64,000 nucleotides of DNA from Ooceraea biroi (taxonomy: Eukaryota; Arthropoda; Insecta; Hymenoptera; Formicidae). The stretch lies in NCBI RefSeq assembly GCF_003672135.1, contig NC_039511.1, positions 10,380,464-10,444,463 on the forward strand, given 5' to 3'. How positions within the stretch are numbered: the first letter of the stretch is position 1; the number at the start of each line of letters is the position of its first letter. The notes below the pieces were generated by a model. It was not told the DNA's origin, made no database searches, and saw only the letters and a list, made by a program, of their open reading frames with translations. Made by a program: the position numbers and the translations under genes. Below, in pieces: positions 47,990-62,100 of the stretch.

Positions 47990-49837
47990 ACATTTCCATG
48001 GATTCCATTTTCCTTGGATTTTCCTACGTTTGCTCTCACCATGGCGAGAGATCGGTTTGCGGACTCTTGTGAGATAAATATTTGTTTAAATCATTATTTT
48101 CACGTAGTGTTCTTTATGGTTTAGCTTAAGATTGAATCGGATATTGTTTCAACATTAGTCAAATTTTAATTGGTTTTAATTAATCTGTGAAATTGTTACG
48201 CTGCTATTCTAATCATTAAATGTTCTTTGTACAGGAAATGAAATTTTATCAAATTATAGGTAGCGTGTGGTTCAATCTACTAAATTATACTCTTGAGAAA
48301 CAGAATAAATTTAAATGGATACTGGGAAGATCTTTTTTAAGCTGTTTTTCTTTTAAATGTGTTTCGTTTATATTGTGACTGTGTGTAATATGTTAATAAG
48401 TCATAAAGCAATAAATTTTCCAAGATACTAGAAGAATACAAAAATAGCATTTACCAAGACGTCATCAGATGTCGTCATCGAGATCCAGTTTATTTCAGGT
48501 CATTTCCGATCGTCATCGTTGAATTTGGACGTTCATCTTTCATCCAGAAGCACCAATGTGTCCGTTACGTGAACGTGTGTCGTAGACGTACGAGAAAGAG
48601 GCATTCGGTTCAAAAGTGAGATGAATGAATTGTAAACTTACAATGTTTTTGAACAAATTTGCGGTAATGCTTGGTACAATATAATTTTGCAAAACGAAAC
48701 TTGCAATATTTTTGCAAATTGTGTAGTGCAGAACGTTTGATGTAGTCTTCATAAATGCTACAAGACATTACGTCTTATTTGCAAATATATTATTAATATA
48801 TATATTGTGTTTTTCAATTTAATAATATCATTAATAGAACGTAACGAGATACAAAAGAGAGTTTGAAGAAAGCTTCCCTCGATTTCGACGATAAAACATT
48901 ACGTTTTGGTACGATAAAAATGCAACCTTCAAAGTCTTTTATGACTATCTTGGATCCTTTAATAAATACATTATTCACTCTTAGATAATTCAGCGATACT
49001 CATCACAATTTTATATTAAGATATAAAGCTTTACAATATACCTGATCTTCATGATGATTTCATTTTTAATGCGATTTAAAAATTCAGCGCTTATGAATCA
49101 GCGAACACTTGTTAAACTGGAATTGATAAATAACGCTATTTGCGCTCTCTTAAGTAACGGTTAATTCTTTTTGATGCCTCAATCTTGCACTCTAAAGTTC
49201 ACGAAACAACATTGAAGAGCACGATCAAACGGGCGCGTAGCTGCTTTCTCTCCTTCGCTCTCCTTCTGTCTGCCATTTCGGAATCAGCTTCTTCAGTGAC
49301 CTCTTACGTACGTAAACACTGGTGATCTTGCTAGGATCAAGACCTTGCACGATTGCCGGAGCGAGAAGGAAAACGCGAAAATACCCGCGTGCGGCTTCTT
49401 TTCTCTCTTTCTCTCTTCTTTCCGCGGCGACCCTCCAGTCTGGCCGGTGTGTCTCTCTTTACTTCGCGCGCGGTCGGGCCTCGCCGATAAAATTGCAGAT
49501 AACGCGCGCCGAGTGGAGAGGCGGAGCTCGACATTATTCGTTCTACGTCGCGAGAATGACGCGGCCTTGAGTGATGTTGAGGGAATGCGAAAGCTCGCGC
49601 ACGATCGCGGGAAGAGAGTCGTCGGCGCCGCGGCTGGTTACCAGTTAATTAAGCGCTGGTTAAGGCTAGGTGCATTTTCACGCGTGCACCAGCGAAATGC
49701 AAGCTGCAGCAGCGAGCTGCGTCTTCTTAGTAGATAATGCGGAAAACGCGGCTTCCAATATCAGTAAAGTGTAATTAAATCGGTAACGGAGTAATTTAAT
49801 TATAGTTGCATCTTGGAACTTGGAATTTGTGTGTATA
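47990..49837. other. Non-coding; AT-rich then GC-rich
   Basis: 48000-49200 is AT-rich, with several GTCATC motifs at 48460-48540. 49210-49740 is CpG-rich with overlapping open frames on both strands (130 codons plus, 65 minus) and no recognisable domain. I see no gene. Confidence 0.5.
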
Positions 49838-50171
49838 CAGGGTGTCCCAGGAGGAAAGCTCAATATTTTGAAAGGTGATGGTATCGGTCATTTTAATAAA
49901 AAATGATCATGCAAAAAAAGATGCATTGACATTGACGGTGGAATTTTTGAAAATTTATTATAAACTGTACAGAATGTGTTACTTGAATAAATATTAGAAA
50001 CAGCTCGTAGTATTTTTTTCAGCAGTGATTTTGAAATTGTACATTTAAATTGAAATAGCTTTATCTTGACAATTGTTCGAAATAGGGCATACATCATATG
50101 AATATTTTTATTTGAAATAACAGATACTATCGTCTCCTAGAATATTGACCTTTCTCCTCTGGAACACCCTG
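49838..50171. mobile_element. Inverted-repeat DNA element, 334 bp, TA-flanked
   Basis: The element begins CAGGGTGTCCCAG and ends CTGGAACACCCTG, with TA on each side (49836-49837 and 50172-50173) as a probable target duplication. The termini pair over about 70 bp with a few mismatches. TA target duplication and CAGGGTG termini fit a non-autonomous Tc1/mariner-like (IS630 superfamily) element. The interior has a 69-codon minus frame without a recognisable transposase motif. A relic end of the same family lies at 35982-35992. Confidence 0.8.
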
Positions 50172-50297
50172 TATGTTTAGTTAATAGCGCATAACGCACG
50201 TGTTTAATAGTATTTAAAGTGTTTGCGTTTAATACATGAAGACTCTTAGGATTAAAAAGATACTAGTTTTAATAAATTACTCTCGGATGTACATGTC

Positions 50298-50311
50298 GCA
50301 TTTTTTCTTTT

Positions 50312-50379
<68 letters not shown>

Positions 50380-50389
50380 TGTGTGTGTA
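50298..50389 (+). repeat. (GT)n microsatellite behind a T-tract acceptor
   Basis: Sixty bases of pure GT (50315-50374) continue as GT/GC/TA steps to 50389. Immediately before is GCATTTTTTCTTTTTAG (50298-50314), a near-ideal 3' splice acceptor. UG-rich RNA next to a polypyrimidine tract is known to bind TDP-43 and CELF-type regulators in animals. Whether this is used is unknown. Confidence 0.9.
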
Positions 50390-51079
50390 TGCATGCATGA
50401 AATATCAGTAATATCATCGGTTGTGTTCTTTGCAAGTAATGGAATGATGTTAGCTCTCTTACGTCAGGATAATGTTGCTCGTCCCAAGTCCAAATTCTAA
50501 AATCCTGTCGATTGTACTAGTATCGACACGTAGAATCACATCGTTTATTTGCGTTCGACATTACGAAACGGCATCCACCTTAGCATTGATTATCAGTAAA
50601 TCGTAAAATGATTTGGCATTTTACTTTTAAAGTTAACTTCAGGTATCGAAAAGCGATACCTGAAGAAAGAAAAAAATATATGAAATTTTCAATCAAAAAA
50701 AGAAAACATCCGTTTCGCGCATTCTGCATTAGCAAGTTCTTATTCGATCAAGTAATAGATAATTCGCCGCAAAGGATCGTTTTAACTCGTTAACTCATAC
50801 CCAATTCGCACGCAAAATTCATCTTTATGTTATTCATCCTAAAACGACGAGACTGTCTTTTTTTTATTCGAAATCTGAAGTACACCTAAAAAAAATGCAT
50901 GAATACGTAGGGAGATTAGTCCCTGCTTAGGAATCCGAAAGGTTAACGGCGACTGATAGACGTCGGTCGGTGTAACCGGTCCTAGACACGCTCGCTCTTT
51001 CACTCGCGCCTGCTCGAGCTCCGTTCACGCATAATTTTCCGATCGCGCGCGTATCACCTGTGGCGCGTAGGTACGTATC

Positions 51080-51111
51080 GTGCGTGCACGCCTAGGTGCG
51101 TGCACGCGTAG
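51080..51111 (+). repeat. 16-bp tandem duplication (15/16 identical)
   Basis: GTGCGTGCACGCCTAG is followed directly by GTGCGTGCACGCGTAG. The unit contains the palindrome GTGCAC. Confidence 0.92.
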
Positions 51112-51241
51112 GTTTCACGCCAGGCTGCACGGATTCCTTGGCAACGCATGTGTGAGGCCACCGTTGCCACGCAAAGGTCGTTATTGAGATTGCGGCTTTT
51201 ATAACGCGAGTATGAGTTACGCAATCGCAAACGTTCGTTCG

Positions 51242-51290
51242 GCCGCACGATCGATCGATCGAACGCTCGCTCGCTCGATCGTTGCGATCC
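51242..51290. repeat. (CGAT)n / (CGCT)n repeat block
   Basis: Tandem ATCG and CTCG tetranucleotides, self-complementary in the CGATCGATCG part. Confidence 0.85.
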
Positions 51291-52518
51291 AGTTCGTCGT
51301 TCAACGGTGACGTGATAAAAAACCACGGAAACGATTTTTAACTTTCCTCTGATCGCGTACGCACGCGATGTGTATCGCGGTTGCGAAGATGAAGAATGGA
51401 TGAAGAGCGCACCTGAAAAATTGAACAACTCTCGATGCGAAGAATCGAGCGAAGCCACGATTTGTATTTGGGTTGCTCGAAATATCAAGTGGCATTAAAG
51501 TGGGCGTTGCAGATTACGAACGCAAAATATCAATGGCGGCATAATAGATGGATATTTTATAATTTGCAAATTGCCAAAGTGACAATTGTCACTTACAAAA
51601 TGCCAATACAAAATGTCGAGTGACATTTAAGAAAATGGATTAAAGATTATGGGTTTCCTCATTCGTCGTGCGTCCTCATTTGGCTAAATTGGGAATATCA
51701 GATGTTTACGCGGATCAACCAATGCATTTCATTCTTCAGTCATGTAATTTATATTCACATTTATGATTAGAATAGTGTTAATAAATATGTAAACAGTTTT
51801 TACAGACATACTTTTACAATATATTTAAATAAACAGATGCCTTCTTTCCATTCAATTTCAAATCTTGTTATTATATTATGTGAGAAATTGAATTCTGTTT
51901 TATAATGATTGATCGATGCGTACTGCATAAGCAAAGTGATCGTTCCGCGAGACGTAAAAAAGTACCGAAAGGTCAAGAATTTGCATTGAGTGAAGTAGTC
52001 GTCTTCTTAATCGCGATCGCGCCCTTGCCGCTCATTGTTACGCAATGAATCATCGTAGAGATTTGATATCAATGTGGCGCGATGGACGCAATAATGTGGA
52101 TACATTGTACACGAACTTTTGTATCGTCTGCTATGTCTCAATTTTACAATTTCACGAGAAATTCCTTAATATTTAATCTCATGTAAAGTTATAAATTACA
52201 TAAAAATACAACGTTAAAATATTCATCTGGTATCTATTTTTGTGATATAGGCATGTGCGTTTGACACACCATACATCATTTTGAAATCTGTCACGCTATC
52301 GTCATATGGAAAACTTGTATGGTGAAATTCAATTTAAGCAATCGTACTCGGCGATCTTTCGCGTAAGGACTCAGGTTTCTTAAGAATACTGCCGGAAAAA
52401 TTCGCGGGGAACTCCCGGGAAAATTTACGGAAGCTCATCGTTGCCGAAATTACAGTCATAGATGAGGCGCGAAGTGCACCATGTGCTATTTATGTAAGTA
52501 GCAGTTTAATAAACCGCT

Positions 52519-52546
52519 ACGAAAGAGAGAGAGAGAGAAAGAGGCA
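52519..52546 (+). repeat. (GA)n tract
   Basis: GAGA dinucleotides with A interruptions; a possible GAGA-factor target in insects. Confidence 0.85.
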
Positions 52547-54718
52547 TCCAATGACCAGGCTCGTCTTTGCCAAGAACTACCGGTTACGTTACGTCGCTGC
52601 TTAATGAATCTTGCGTGAGTTCTCCAACCAATTATTTGAGGAAGGTCCGAAACGGAAGCGCGACGTCAGTGGTAAAGACCACCTCGCGACTACTACGACG
52701 TATGCGTATTGCGTCGAGATGAGAGATACATTAAAGTGATAATTCGTTAAGTCACAATTTTGGGAAATCATAAAAAATAAATATAGCAACGGGATAGTTT
52801 TATATAGAGGAATACGAACAAGCGTTGTGCGCTGTTTCGTGCATTAAATAAGTGTAAATAAGTGTAACAGTAAAAATAGATAATATTGGTAATACAAATA
52901 CATAAAAGTATACAGCTGCAGAAATATATGAATATTATTCGCATGATTTGTAAGCATTGATTATTATCCACTTTAATATCACTCGCAGTCGTTACAAATT
53001 CCATTTATCTTTATTTTTCCCGGTTAGCTGTATCCCGTTCCATTATTTGATAAAATTAAAAAGCTCGCGAATAACCGTGTCGATCGGCGATGATCGGCAA
53101 GATGTGCGTCCACGCGATGAATTACGCTCGTCCGAATTGATCGTTGCGCGAGCGCGGCAGCTGTCATAATAAATGTACTTGCAGACGCATTTAAACGTAT
53201 GGCGATTGCAATATCCATGGTAACGCCGCCATCGATCTTTATGGAATTTTTTATAAAGCCACCCTTATGCGTAGTCACACCGCTCAAGTGCGTTTACGTA
53301 ATATGCGTACATGCATATACATGACATGATAGGTGCACCCATATGTAGCTGCCTGCGTGTCTCGATACATATGTATAGAGTGACAGAGTCGCAAGCGTGA
53401 CGCGTTTTCTTTCTATATTACAGATATTAAGCGACAAGCTAAGAATTATTTGCTCCATCATGTTCGGAATTAATATGATAAATAAATTATGATTATAATT
53501 AATGAAAAATATCTGATAGAGTAAATAACTAAAATTCTATTGTTTTTTATTCCGCGTTTTATACCGAGTCGATTTCAAAAGAATGTAAATTTGAAGCTTA
53601 TATTCTATGAAACTCAAACAGAAAAATGTTTGGGGAAAATAGAAAATTTACGTCGGATTTTTTAGCAAGAATTTGAGACGTAAAAAGAAAAGATATGTGA
53701 AGCTTGAAATACCTTTTATGTAACCGTCGTATGATTATAAATGCGTAGCGTGATGCCCAACAATTTTTGCATTTCATGCTTGTTCGTTATTATCGATATC
53801 AGGTGGTATTGATACGCTGAAAACGACATCTCTCAAAAAAATTGTTCACAAAATTCTCAATAGAGTTTGATAGAAAAAAAAGAATGCTATATATCAATAA
53901 ATATGATGAATAAAAATGGATTGGTTCTCGAAAATGAGCAAGCAAAAGAAAATATAATAAATCGTTTTCACGAAATACGAGAAAAATTTAAATTAATTAG
54001 ATACTTTTTATTAATTGTATACTTTTTTATAATTATTTAAATTGTGTTATCACATTTCTACAATTACAAATATTTTCAGGTATTTTCAGAAAAGCGAACT
54101 AATATATTCGAGTACGCGTATTTCTCTGTTATTACGTACACAGTTTCATAATATTGAAAATCGTAATATGCGCATGTTAAAAGTTATACTTTATAATTAC
54201 ATGCCGAGTTTTCGCAATTTAGACGTCCCGGCTTAATTGGATTCACTTTTCAAGGATATTCTCGTTCGTTAAAGTTTACAATGACATCTGACAATTCGCA
54301 AACGTTTCTTGATCCCATGGAGAGGGTTTTCGAGGTGAATCGGGCTGCATAAAAATTCTGTATCTAATCGCGACGTGAAATGGGAATCGCTCGCGAATGC
54401 GACACTTGCGCGTCGTTGAATTCGCATCTCCGAATATTCGGCTCGAATTGAGAAGCACTGAATCACGGCATGTTCCCGGCACCTTTCACTTCGAATCTCT
54501 TTTTAGTATAGGTGGAAACATCTACCGTTACCTACGCCTCTTGCGCCAGGTATGTGCCCGCGTGCCATAAAAGCGGAGCGCAGACGTATATATGTAAAGA
54601 TGAGCATCTCTACAACAGGTGTTCAGTTTCCATAGACGCGGAAGTGCGTCGTTTCCCGAGAAAAATTTTCCGCGTCTCCATCGTGCGCGATCTTTCGGTC
54701 AGGCTTTTCTCCCCAAGG

Positions 54719-54736
54719 CGGGATCGGGATCGGGAT
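54719..54736 (+). repeat. (CGGGAT)3
   Basis: Three exact tandem copies of a hexamer, followed by CGATG. Confidence 0.9.
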
Positions 54737-55202
54737 CGATGAAAGTATAAACAGCCCATGACATAAACGCCCATTAAAATAACGAAAAATTGCAGTATCA
54801 TTATTTGCGTTGGATTTATCTCGTTAGAGGGAGATTATCCTGGCCTCGCTGCAAACTATCTCTCTGTACTGATGTGTATTTAATTTAATTATCAACGTTT
54901 CATGCTTGGAAAAATGTCATATTGAAAACATTATCGCATTTGTGTGCCTTCGCCTCTGAAATAAAAACTATGTTTATCGATCTTTTTATTTTGCAACTAC
55001 ACCTTTGATACAGGCTAATCCGAAAATACTTTCATGTTTCCTGTCGGATTGACGAGTCTGCCTCGAGTTAATACACGTTCTCACATTCCTTTCGCGATGT
55101 TCCCATTATATCTATTAATTCCGTTCTTTTTTGGGTGGAATTTTTGGCGGTATTTTATACACCCGTTATCGAACATCCGCAGTGTGTTTATCCTGTAGCG
55201 CG

Positions 55203-55239
55203 AGGGGGAGGGAGGGAGGGAGGGTGGGAGGGAGGGAGG

Positions 55240-55279
<40 letters not shown>

Positions 55280-55288
55280 GAGAAAAAA
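55203..55288 (+). repeat. (GGGA)n then (GA)n compound microsatellite
   Basis: About ten GGGA units with one GGGT variant, followed by about 14 GA units and AG-rich sequence. All purine on one strand for over 80 bases apart from one T. Such tracts can form triplex or G-rich structures. Confidence 0.92.
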
Positions 55289-58200
55289 CATCGTTGTCTG
55301 GAATAAGAATGTTGCATGTATGCGTTATTAATAAATAAATAAAGTAGCATTGCCGCAATTTTATTCGAATTTTATGCGTTTTTATTTTGCGCGGAAAATA
55401 TGGGAAAAAACGGCCATTTATTAGGAATCAAATATGCGATGCACTTTGTCGATGCGTCAACGATGCGTTTCGCTGAATCGATTTGCTTCGATAAATTTCT
55501 ACGCTGCGCGCATAATTCGATGCGCGTTTCGCTCCGTCGTATCCAAAGAGTTATCATTTTACTGTCCCTGCCGCACTCTGTAATCTCTTACAGAATTCCG
55601 TTCTCAGTATTGTGCTACATCCAGTGGAATCGCACATCTGATGGATTCACGCAGTTTCGTGTTGATCAGTTTTTGATATTTAGTGTTTTTCTGCCATTTT
55701 ATTAATTTATTCGGTGTACTAGTAAACGTTGCAGTCCTATTAACATATATGTATCTTTTTCATATACATATAAATAATTCATTTATTGTTATTCTCTTAT
55801 TTATATGTGTTAACTTAACGACGTTCTAGAGACTTAAAAATACGTTCGCAAAAAACGTATATTATTAAATAAATGAAACAGATAAATAAACAAAAAGAAA
55901 AGAAAAATGTATAATAAATAATGGAACTAATTTAATATTTAATAACTAGTTATCTCTTACAATTAGTCACTTAGATCTTCTGAAAAAGAGCGCGGCGGCT
56001 CAAGTGCCTCGAAAAACAATCAAATCGCAAAATCGTTTTTTATACTCCCGTACGTCGGATTCTTCAAGTAGAGCTAAGATATTTCCCGTGATGATGCTCG
56101 CTAAGCTACAACATCGCTTCGGACAACAGGAAATATCAGAAAGCGGCAAAACGTCTTACTCAGCTCCGCTCGGGGAGACAAGTAGGCATCACGCACCGAC
56201 CGAGGAATCGCTGTTATTACGATTATTGGCAGTTTCATTTGTGTGTGACGCATTCCTCCTGGTGCACGTGTATCTGCGTGGTCCACGGACATTTAACACT
56301 ATTTATCTCGCGGTGTGGCGACGTGCCGTGACCGAGCGAACGTGCGGTTACGCGGAAGACATTGACGTATGATTCTCTTGATCGTCACGCGTCTGCATTT
56401 GCGCTGCTGGATTTTGGATAATCGCCACCCTTGCCGCCCGCACCCTGACAAAACTGTCATTCGGCGATCATCGTAACGCAGCCGTTACCTCGACTGTCGA
56501 GTTCGGTTCATTGGCGGGGCACGCATCGTGCATTGTCGAATTGCATCTGTCGGCCGATTGCGACACGCGTTGCGTCTTGTCCCGCGAGATGACGATGACG
56601 GACCGAGCGCGTTTCGCACGTATCCGGCTCGTACGCACACGTACGTACACCCGCACTCCCGCCTTTATATGTATAACTGCTCACCCCCGCATCGCCGGTC
56701 GGCACAATAGGCAAATCCCAGGAGCCAGCTGGGCTACCCTCGAAAGCGGCGGTTTTATACGAATTTCGGAAAATGCGCCGCCAAAAGGGTTCCGCGAGCG
56801 TATCGTGAAGAAGCGCAAAGTCGACAGATGTCGAAGTCGAGACGCATGCATCGATTAGCGTGGAAGCTGCATGGATCTATATACCGGGTGATTTCCGCCG
56901 ATCAGCATACAATGAAAACTAGTACGAGTATTATCTTTTCAGGATAAAAAGATTTTTCCGTATAAAAATGCTAAAAGTTATGCAATAATAATATGTACGA
57001 CGTATCTAACGCGAAGCAAGATATCATTTTTTCTATATTCTAAAATGCACACAGGTGCAGATAAAGTATAATCTTTTAGAACTTATTATTGCATGTGAAT
57101 AAACTTTTTTGTGATTTTTATTTATTTAGATACACTATATTATATAATATATGTATGTTCTCATTTTTGATGATGGAAGATATCGAATCTATTTCTTTCT
57201 AAAGTTTTGAAGTGGAATGTTAAATCTTCATTATTGTAAGACACAAAAAAACACCGTTCCAAATTTAGAATATAAGTACCTTTCCCTTAAGGTTTTTCAA
57301 AGATGTTGATTTTATAAAAGAGCGTTTGTGTCCTGAATTTTCGGAGATGTATCCTATCGGAGTGATCTAGAGTGGATCACTGTATATATAGATTTTCCTC
57401 GTGGGTTCTCGTGGCCGCTTTCACATCGCGGCCAACCCTTTCTCTGTCTTTCTTATGGAAACGTCTCCGGCGTGCAGCGCACGCTTCAGGGGTCCAGCCG
57501 CGCGATGAATGGCTGGGATTTTTGCATAAAGGACGCGCGCGACCCGCTAGTGCAGGATGCAGAACACTGCAGCAAACGCGCATACGCCAGTCTCGGAATT
57601 AATCCGACCAGCCGCTCTCATGTCCCAACGAGCGTGGGAGAAATCGGGGACGACCAAATCTTTACCATGGTCGTCGATGACAATCGATGATTTCGTGCGC
57701 CGGGACTTTGCGACTCAGCGTGAAGTGTAGGAAAGATACCGAATAATGAAAGCTATAGATCCCGAGCAGATTACTTGCAAAATTGACGAAAACGAGATTT
57801 TCGAATCGCGAGATTCTCTTGATATATCTTGATAGCATTGTAATTAATAATATTTAGTATCAATACATATTATATGTGTGTCTAATAATAATATAACTGC
57901 ATGTAAAATTCTGCGTTATTTTGTTATCTTGCAAAGAATTGTCATAGGTTTTAATTTTTGATTATTGATATTTATTAATTAATCAGTGAACGGAAATTAG
58001 TACTTTCCTTTTAATGCTTCAATTACCGTCTAGTCGGCGAAATATACATGTGTAAAATAATATCCGCGCGAATTGAACCGGTTCGGTTTTATTATACTTT
58101 ATCGAGGTTGCCGACATGTAGTCCTATTAAAATTTAGCGGCCGAGTAACAGGCATAGCTTGCGCCGTACAACCTCGAAATAGTTCGTTTATATGCAAATA

Positions 58201-59100
58201 CAATGGGCGATACAACGCCGAGCGGGCGATACGCCGGAATGGTTTGCGCAAACCGCGCATGATGCTATACAAATGACAAAATTGCATCGACCGTAATAAT
58301 CGCGGCGTACGCGCATATATAATAATATATTCACTGCTATAAGTGCTCGATCACTTTTTGCTCACCCCGAAACGGTCAATATCGACATTTACGCCCCGCA
58401 TGATCGTGTCAGCGTCGATATCCCCGCTAAATCCGTATTTACCCGCTGCGTTTATCCGTGTAATTGCGGGAGAAGGGTTCGCGGAGCCGCGTTTCTATTT
58501 CGCATCTCGACGAGCGTACTCAACGTGTCTCGTGAATCTGCGAGCAAACAAATTTGTATGCCGTGAGATTTATTTGCCGACCGTGGCCCTTATCGCGGAG
58601 ATGCGAGCCAGTTACGGCGTGATAAGGTAATTTCGATAATGCGGATTGTAATAAAGTACGATACGCGTCGCGGTGCGGACTTTCATCGTTAGATTACTTT
58701 GAAGAAAACTTTTTGTTCTGATACAAACACACACATATATGCAATTATATTAATGTAAACGATATAAATATTTAATATTACTGTTAAATAATTTATTTAT
58801 TTATTGCACAATTAGAGCAGAAGGAGAATGACACGTCTTAGGATCGTTCCACTCTTCGTACGGCCGAGATGACTTTATTCGCAATTTATTCTCCATGTTT
58901 GTTGAATCGCGTTTCTTTTTTCGTAAAGTGAGCGTGTGAAAATCGTTTTATCGCGGCTGCAGAATAATTCCAAGAGGATGCGTCGTCGCGCGTTCGAGAC
59001 CTTATGACCTACTACGAAACCGCGCAGTGCAATTTGCTGCGGCGGCGTTATCGGCGAAAGTGCAAAGCGTGAGTTTGCATAGTTTATTTCGTTTCCAGGC
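55289..59100. other. Non-coding, mixed
   Basis: No exon recognised. 55289-56000 is AT-rich. 56000-56860 is GC-richer, with overlapping open frames of 122 and 115 codons plus and 60-68 minus that have no domains. 56900-57340 and 57700-58060 are AT-rich. 57380-57690 and 58340-58640 are GC-richer and open in several frames. Confidence 0.5.
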
Positions 59101-59117
59101 GAAATCAGTGAAAGAGA

Positions 59118-59170
59118 GAGAGATAGAGAGAGAAAACAGACCAAGGAAGAGAGATAGAAAGAGAAAACAG
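59118..59170 (+). repeat. 22-bp purine-rich direct repeat
   Basis: Two 22-bp copies (59118-59139 and 59149-59170) differ at one base and lie 31 bases apart. They consist of GAGAGATAGA.AGAGAAAACAG. Confidence 0.9.
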
Positions 59171-62100
59171 CAAGTTGATAGCGCAAAGCGATTCTCGTCG
59201 TTTGTCATTAAACGACCATCTCTCTCTTTCGAGGACGGTAGCTAACGTTCTAGATCGGCAGATCCAACTGATCATCGGCCGTCCCGATCTCGTCCAGCTC
59301 CTAGTAATTTTTACCTCGACATACGCTCGTACGGTTGCATTATTAATGGGATAATTGATTCGCCGTATTTGTGACGCACACAATATGATGCGGCATGCAG
59401 TGTGCATTAACTCTTTTAATGTCGGGGGTTTTATTTACTGAGGGAATAGTCGGAAATTTTTTCAAAAGCTATAATATTCTGAAGTGCCGACGTGGGGAAC
59501 TTTAGAAAATCTTTGCGATAATCGAGCAAATAGAATAATGCTACAACATTAACGATAATAACTGTTGCAGCAAAATGTTGTAAGCAGCGATACAATCTGT
59601 GTCAGTGAAATAATTATACAATATTTGCGATACGACGATAACACGAAAGAAATATTTGCGAAGAAAAAGAAAAATTAGACGAGGACGAAATGATATATCA
59701 TGAAAAGCACGTGTAACAAACTATATACATGGCGCACATGCATTAGTATTTTATAGAGGGAGATAAACAGTTGTACAAGTGAATGCTGAGTGACTGTAAA
59801 ATGATCGGCGGAAAAACATGGCCGTATAATGGGGTGGCAAAAGGGTTAATGACATTTGCAGCGCGTTTTACAGCGCCAGATAGAGGAGACTCGATCGAGC
59901 GAGCGCGACCGCAAAGACACCAATTAATTCGCTGTAAATGAGAGAACGCAGTCGTGCACCGTGCTCGAATTTTCGGGATATTAATATCGTGTTTTAGCAC
60001 ACGGGATGCACACACAGAGAGCGACGAAGCGCCGTTGTGTAGCGCAGCGACGATTCGAAGGTTAATATTGTAATATTCATATTTTATGCATATTGCACAG
60101 CAGCGGCGAATATTTCTGTGATGTTGTAACGATATGTGCGCGCCGCGATACATTGCGAAAATCTAGAAATAAAATATTTAACGGCGCAAAATTCATTCGC
60201 TTTATATCCAAATCAATTTCGAATGAATTATTGCAAGGATCATTCTCGATATCATGTATTTATCATTATAAACATCATGAATATTCTTATTAATTCAGTA
60301 CCTGAGCGACTTGGAGATCGCGTAAATATATAACTTTAAGTCCAGCTGCTTAAACGTCTGAAGAAATTTTGGATCTTCTCGAAAAAAGAATACTTTTAGC
60401 AACTCTGATATTGTTCGCGTTGTATCTTCAAATATTTGCGAAAATATTTGCGCTACAATGAAGCTGTCAAGATTATTATTATTCTTATCTAATCTTCTAA
60501 TCTTCTTCGGGATTAAGAGGGCTTATGGTAATCATGGCTGAGCAATCGATCCTCGGTGCACCCTTTTTCGCACCCTTCTTCGTACTCTTTCCGAGTCGTT
60601 CTCACAGTTTCCCGGCTTTGTGCTGGTGGATAATTTCGCCGATTGGTAATGTCGCGGCATGTACACCGCGTGCGTTAACGCGATAAGTATCGCTCGGGAT
60701 TTTTCCGTTCATCTTCAGAGGCACAAAGCGTGCGAAACCACATCGCACATCGATCGAAATAGAGCCGTATCGGGACACAAATCGGAGGAGGAATAATTTT
60801 TCTATCCTTCTGCCTTCTGTATTGTAGAACTGAAACGTGAAATTATCGTTCGCAATGGGGAATATGATTAATTCATTCTTTTCACATAACTCAGGAACTC
60901 GTGATTCCCCTCAATTGCCAGGAAATTAAAGCCAAAGCGGAAGTTTTCTTGTCTTGCAAGAAGATGCTTCCGTGCGGATTCTTTTTTTCTTTCTCGTTTT
61001 AATAAGAGTGAAGTGCTATCCGGACACCCATTCACTCCGAGAGAAATGGCGATGGTAATTTTTTTTTTATTCTTAAAATACATAACGATAGAACAAAATA
61101 GCAGAGAAATAAAGGAAGTGGCCGCAAAGCAAAACGAAATCAATCCATTCAAAACTGACAACTATATTGCGCTTAGATTTATGAAGTCTCTAAAGAACGG
61201 AAATGGCTCTTCTGAGAAAAGCTCCGCCGAAGATCGCGCACTTCCCACGCAATGTGTTCCCACCGTGTACTTCGCCCGCTCTTTTGTTCTTCGCCGTCTT
61301 TCTCTTCTTCGTTTTTTGCCGGCATATTGCGCTTTGTCGAAGAAACGTCTGCCCTTCCCTCACCCGCATCGTGAACCTTTATGCAAATGCAGTGCCCAGT
61401 TTTGAGTTCCTTACGATGCTCCTTTTTTTGCACCATAATCAAAATTTTATGGTCCGCCCACCCTTCACACGCACACGCACGCACACACATGCGCGCACAA
61501 AGTTCCCGCCACAAAGCTGCATTGTAAACCCGACGACAAAGCGTATTCGCGTGCTCGCTGCACTTTTCGAATGCTAATGGCTAATTCGCTAGTCGGATGC
61601 AATTTTGGGTTGCACGGGATATCGCCACTTGGCAGCGGGCGCACATTGTAGACAATATGCTAATCCGCGGTGAATCCTCTGCGAATTTCGCTGCAATGTG
61701 CTTTTACGCATGCCAAATTACTCGGTAGCTATCGCCCTTATCGCGCTTTTTATATGTATATATAATAAAAGGGAATTTACTGAAATTTTCTTGCGCGATA
61801 TTCCATTTTAAAGAGCTTTTGTATTATATCTTCTAAATACACGCACATGTCGTATTAAAGACAAAGCTTTAATTGTAAATAAAAGCCTATTTTAAATTAA
61901 ATGAGATATATGATTAAAAGAGATATACAATATTATTATCTGTTTTTAATCTCTCGAAGCTTAGTATTTAAAATTCTGTAATAAAAACTTCACAGTAGAG
62001 CTTGCGCCGCGAACGTTTCTCATTTTAACGTTTGTTAATTATTCTTTCATGTCGTAATATTTATTGAAATTGAATAATGTACACGACGCGCGAAATATAT

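Larger units (their letters stand above)
50390..55200. other. Non-coding, mostly AT-rich
   Basis: No exon recognised in nearly 5 kb. A GC-rich patch at 50940-51300 holds a 16-bp tandem duplication (51080-51111) and CGAT/CGCT repeats (51242-51290). A GA run lies at 52519-52546 and CGGGAT triplicates at 54719-54736. Open frames are short and lack domains. Confidence 0.55.

Noticed and set aside
61013..61577. Overlapping 130- and 124-codon plus frames and a 111-codon minus frame
   Set aside because: Mutually overlapping frames with no domains.
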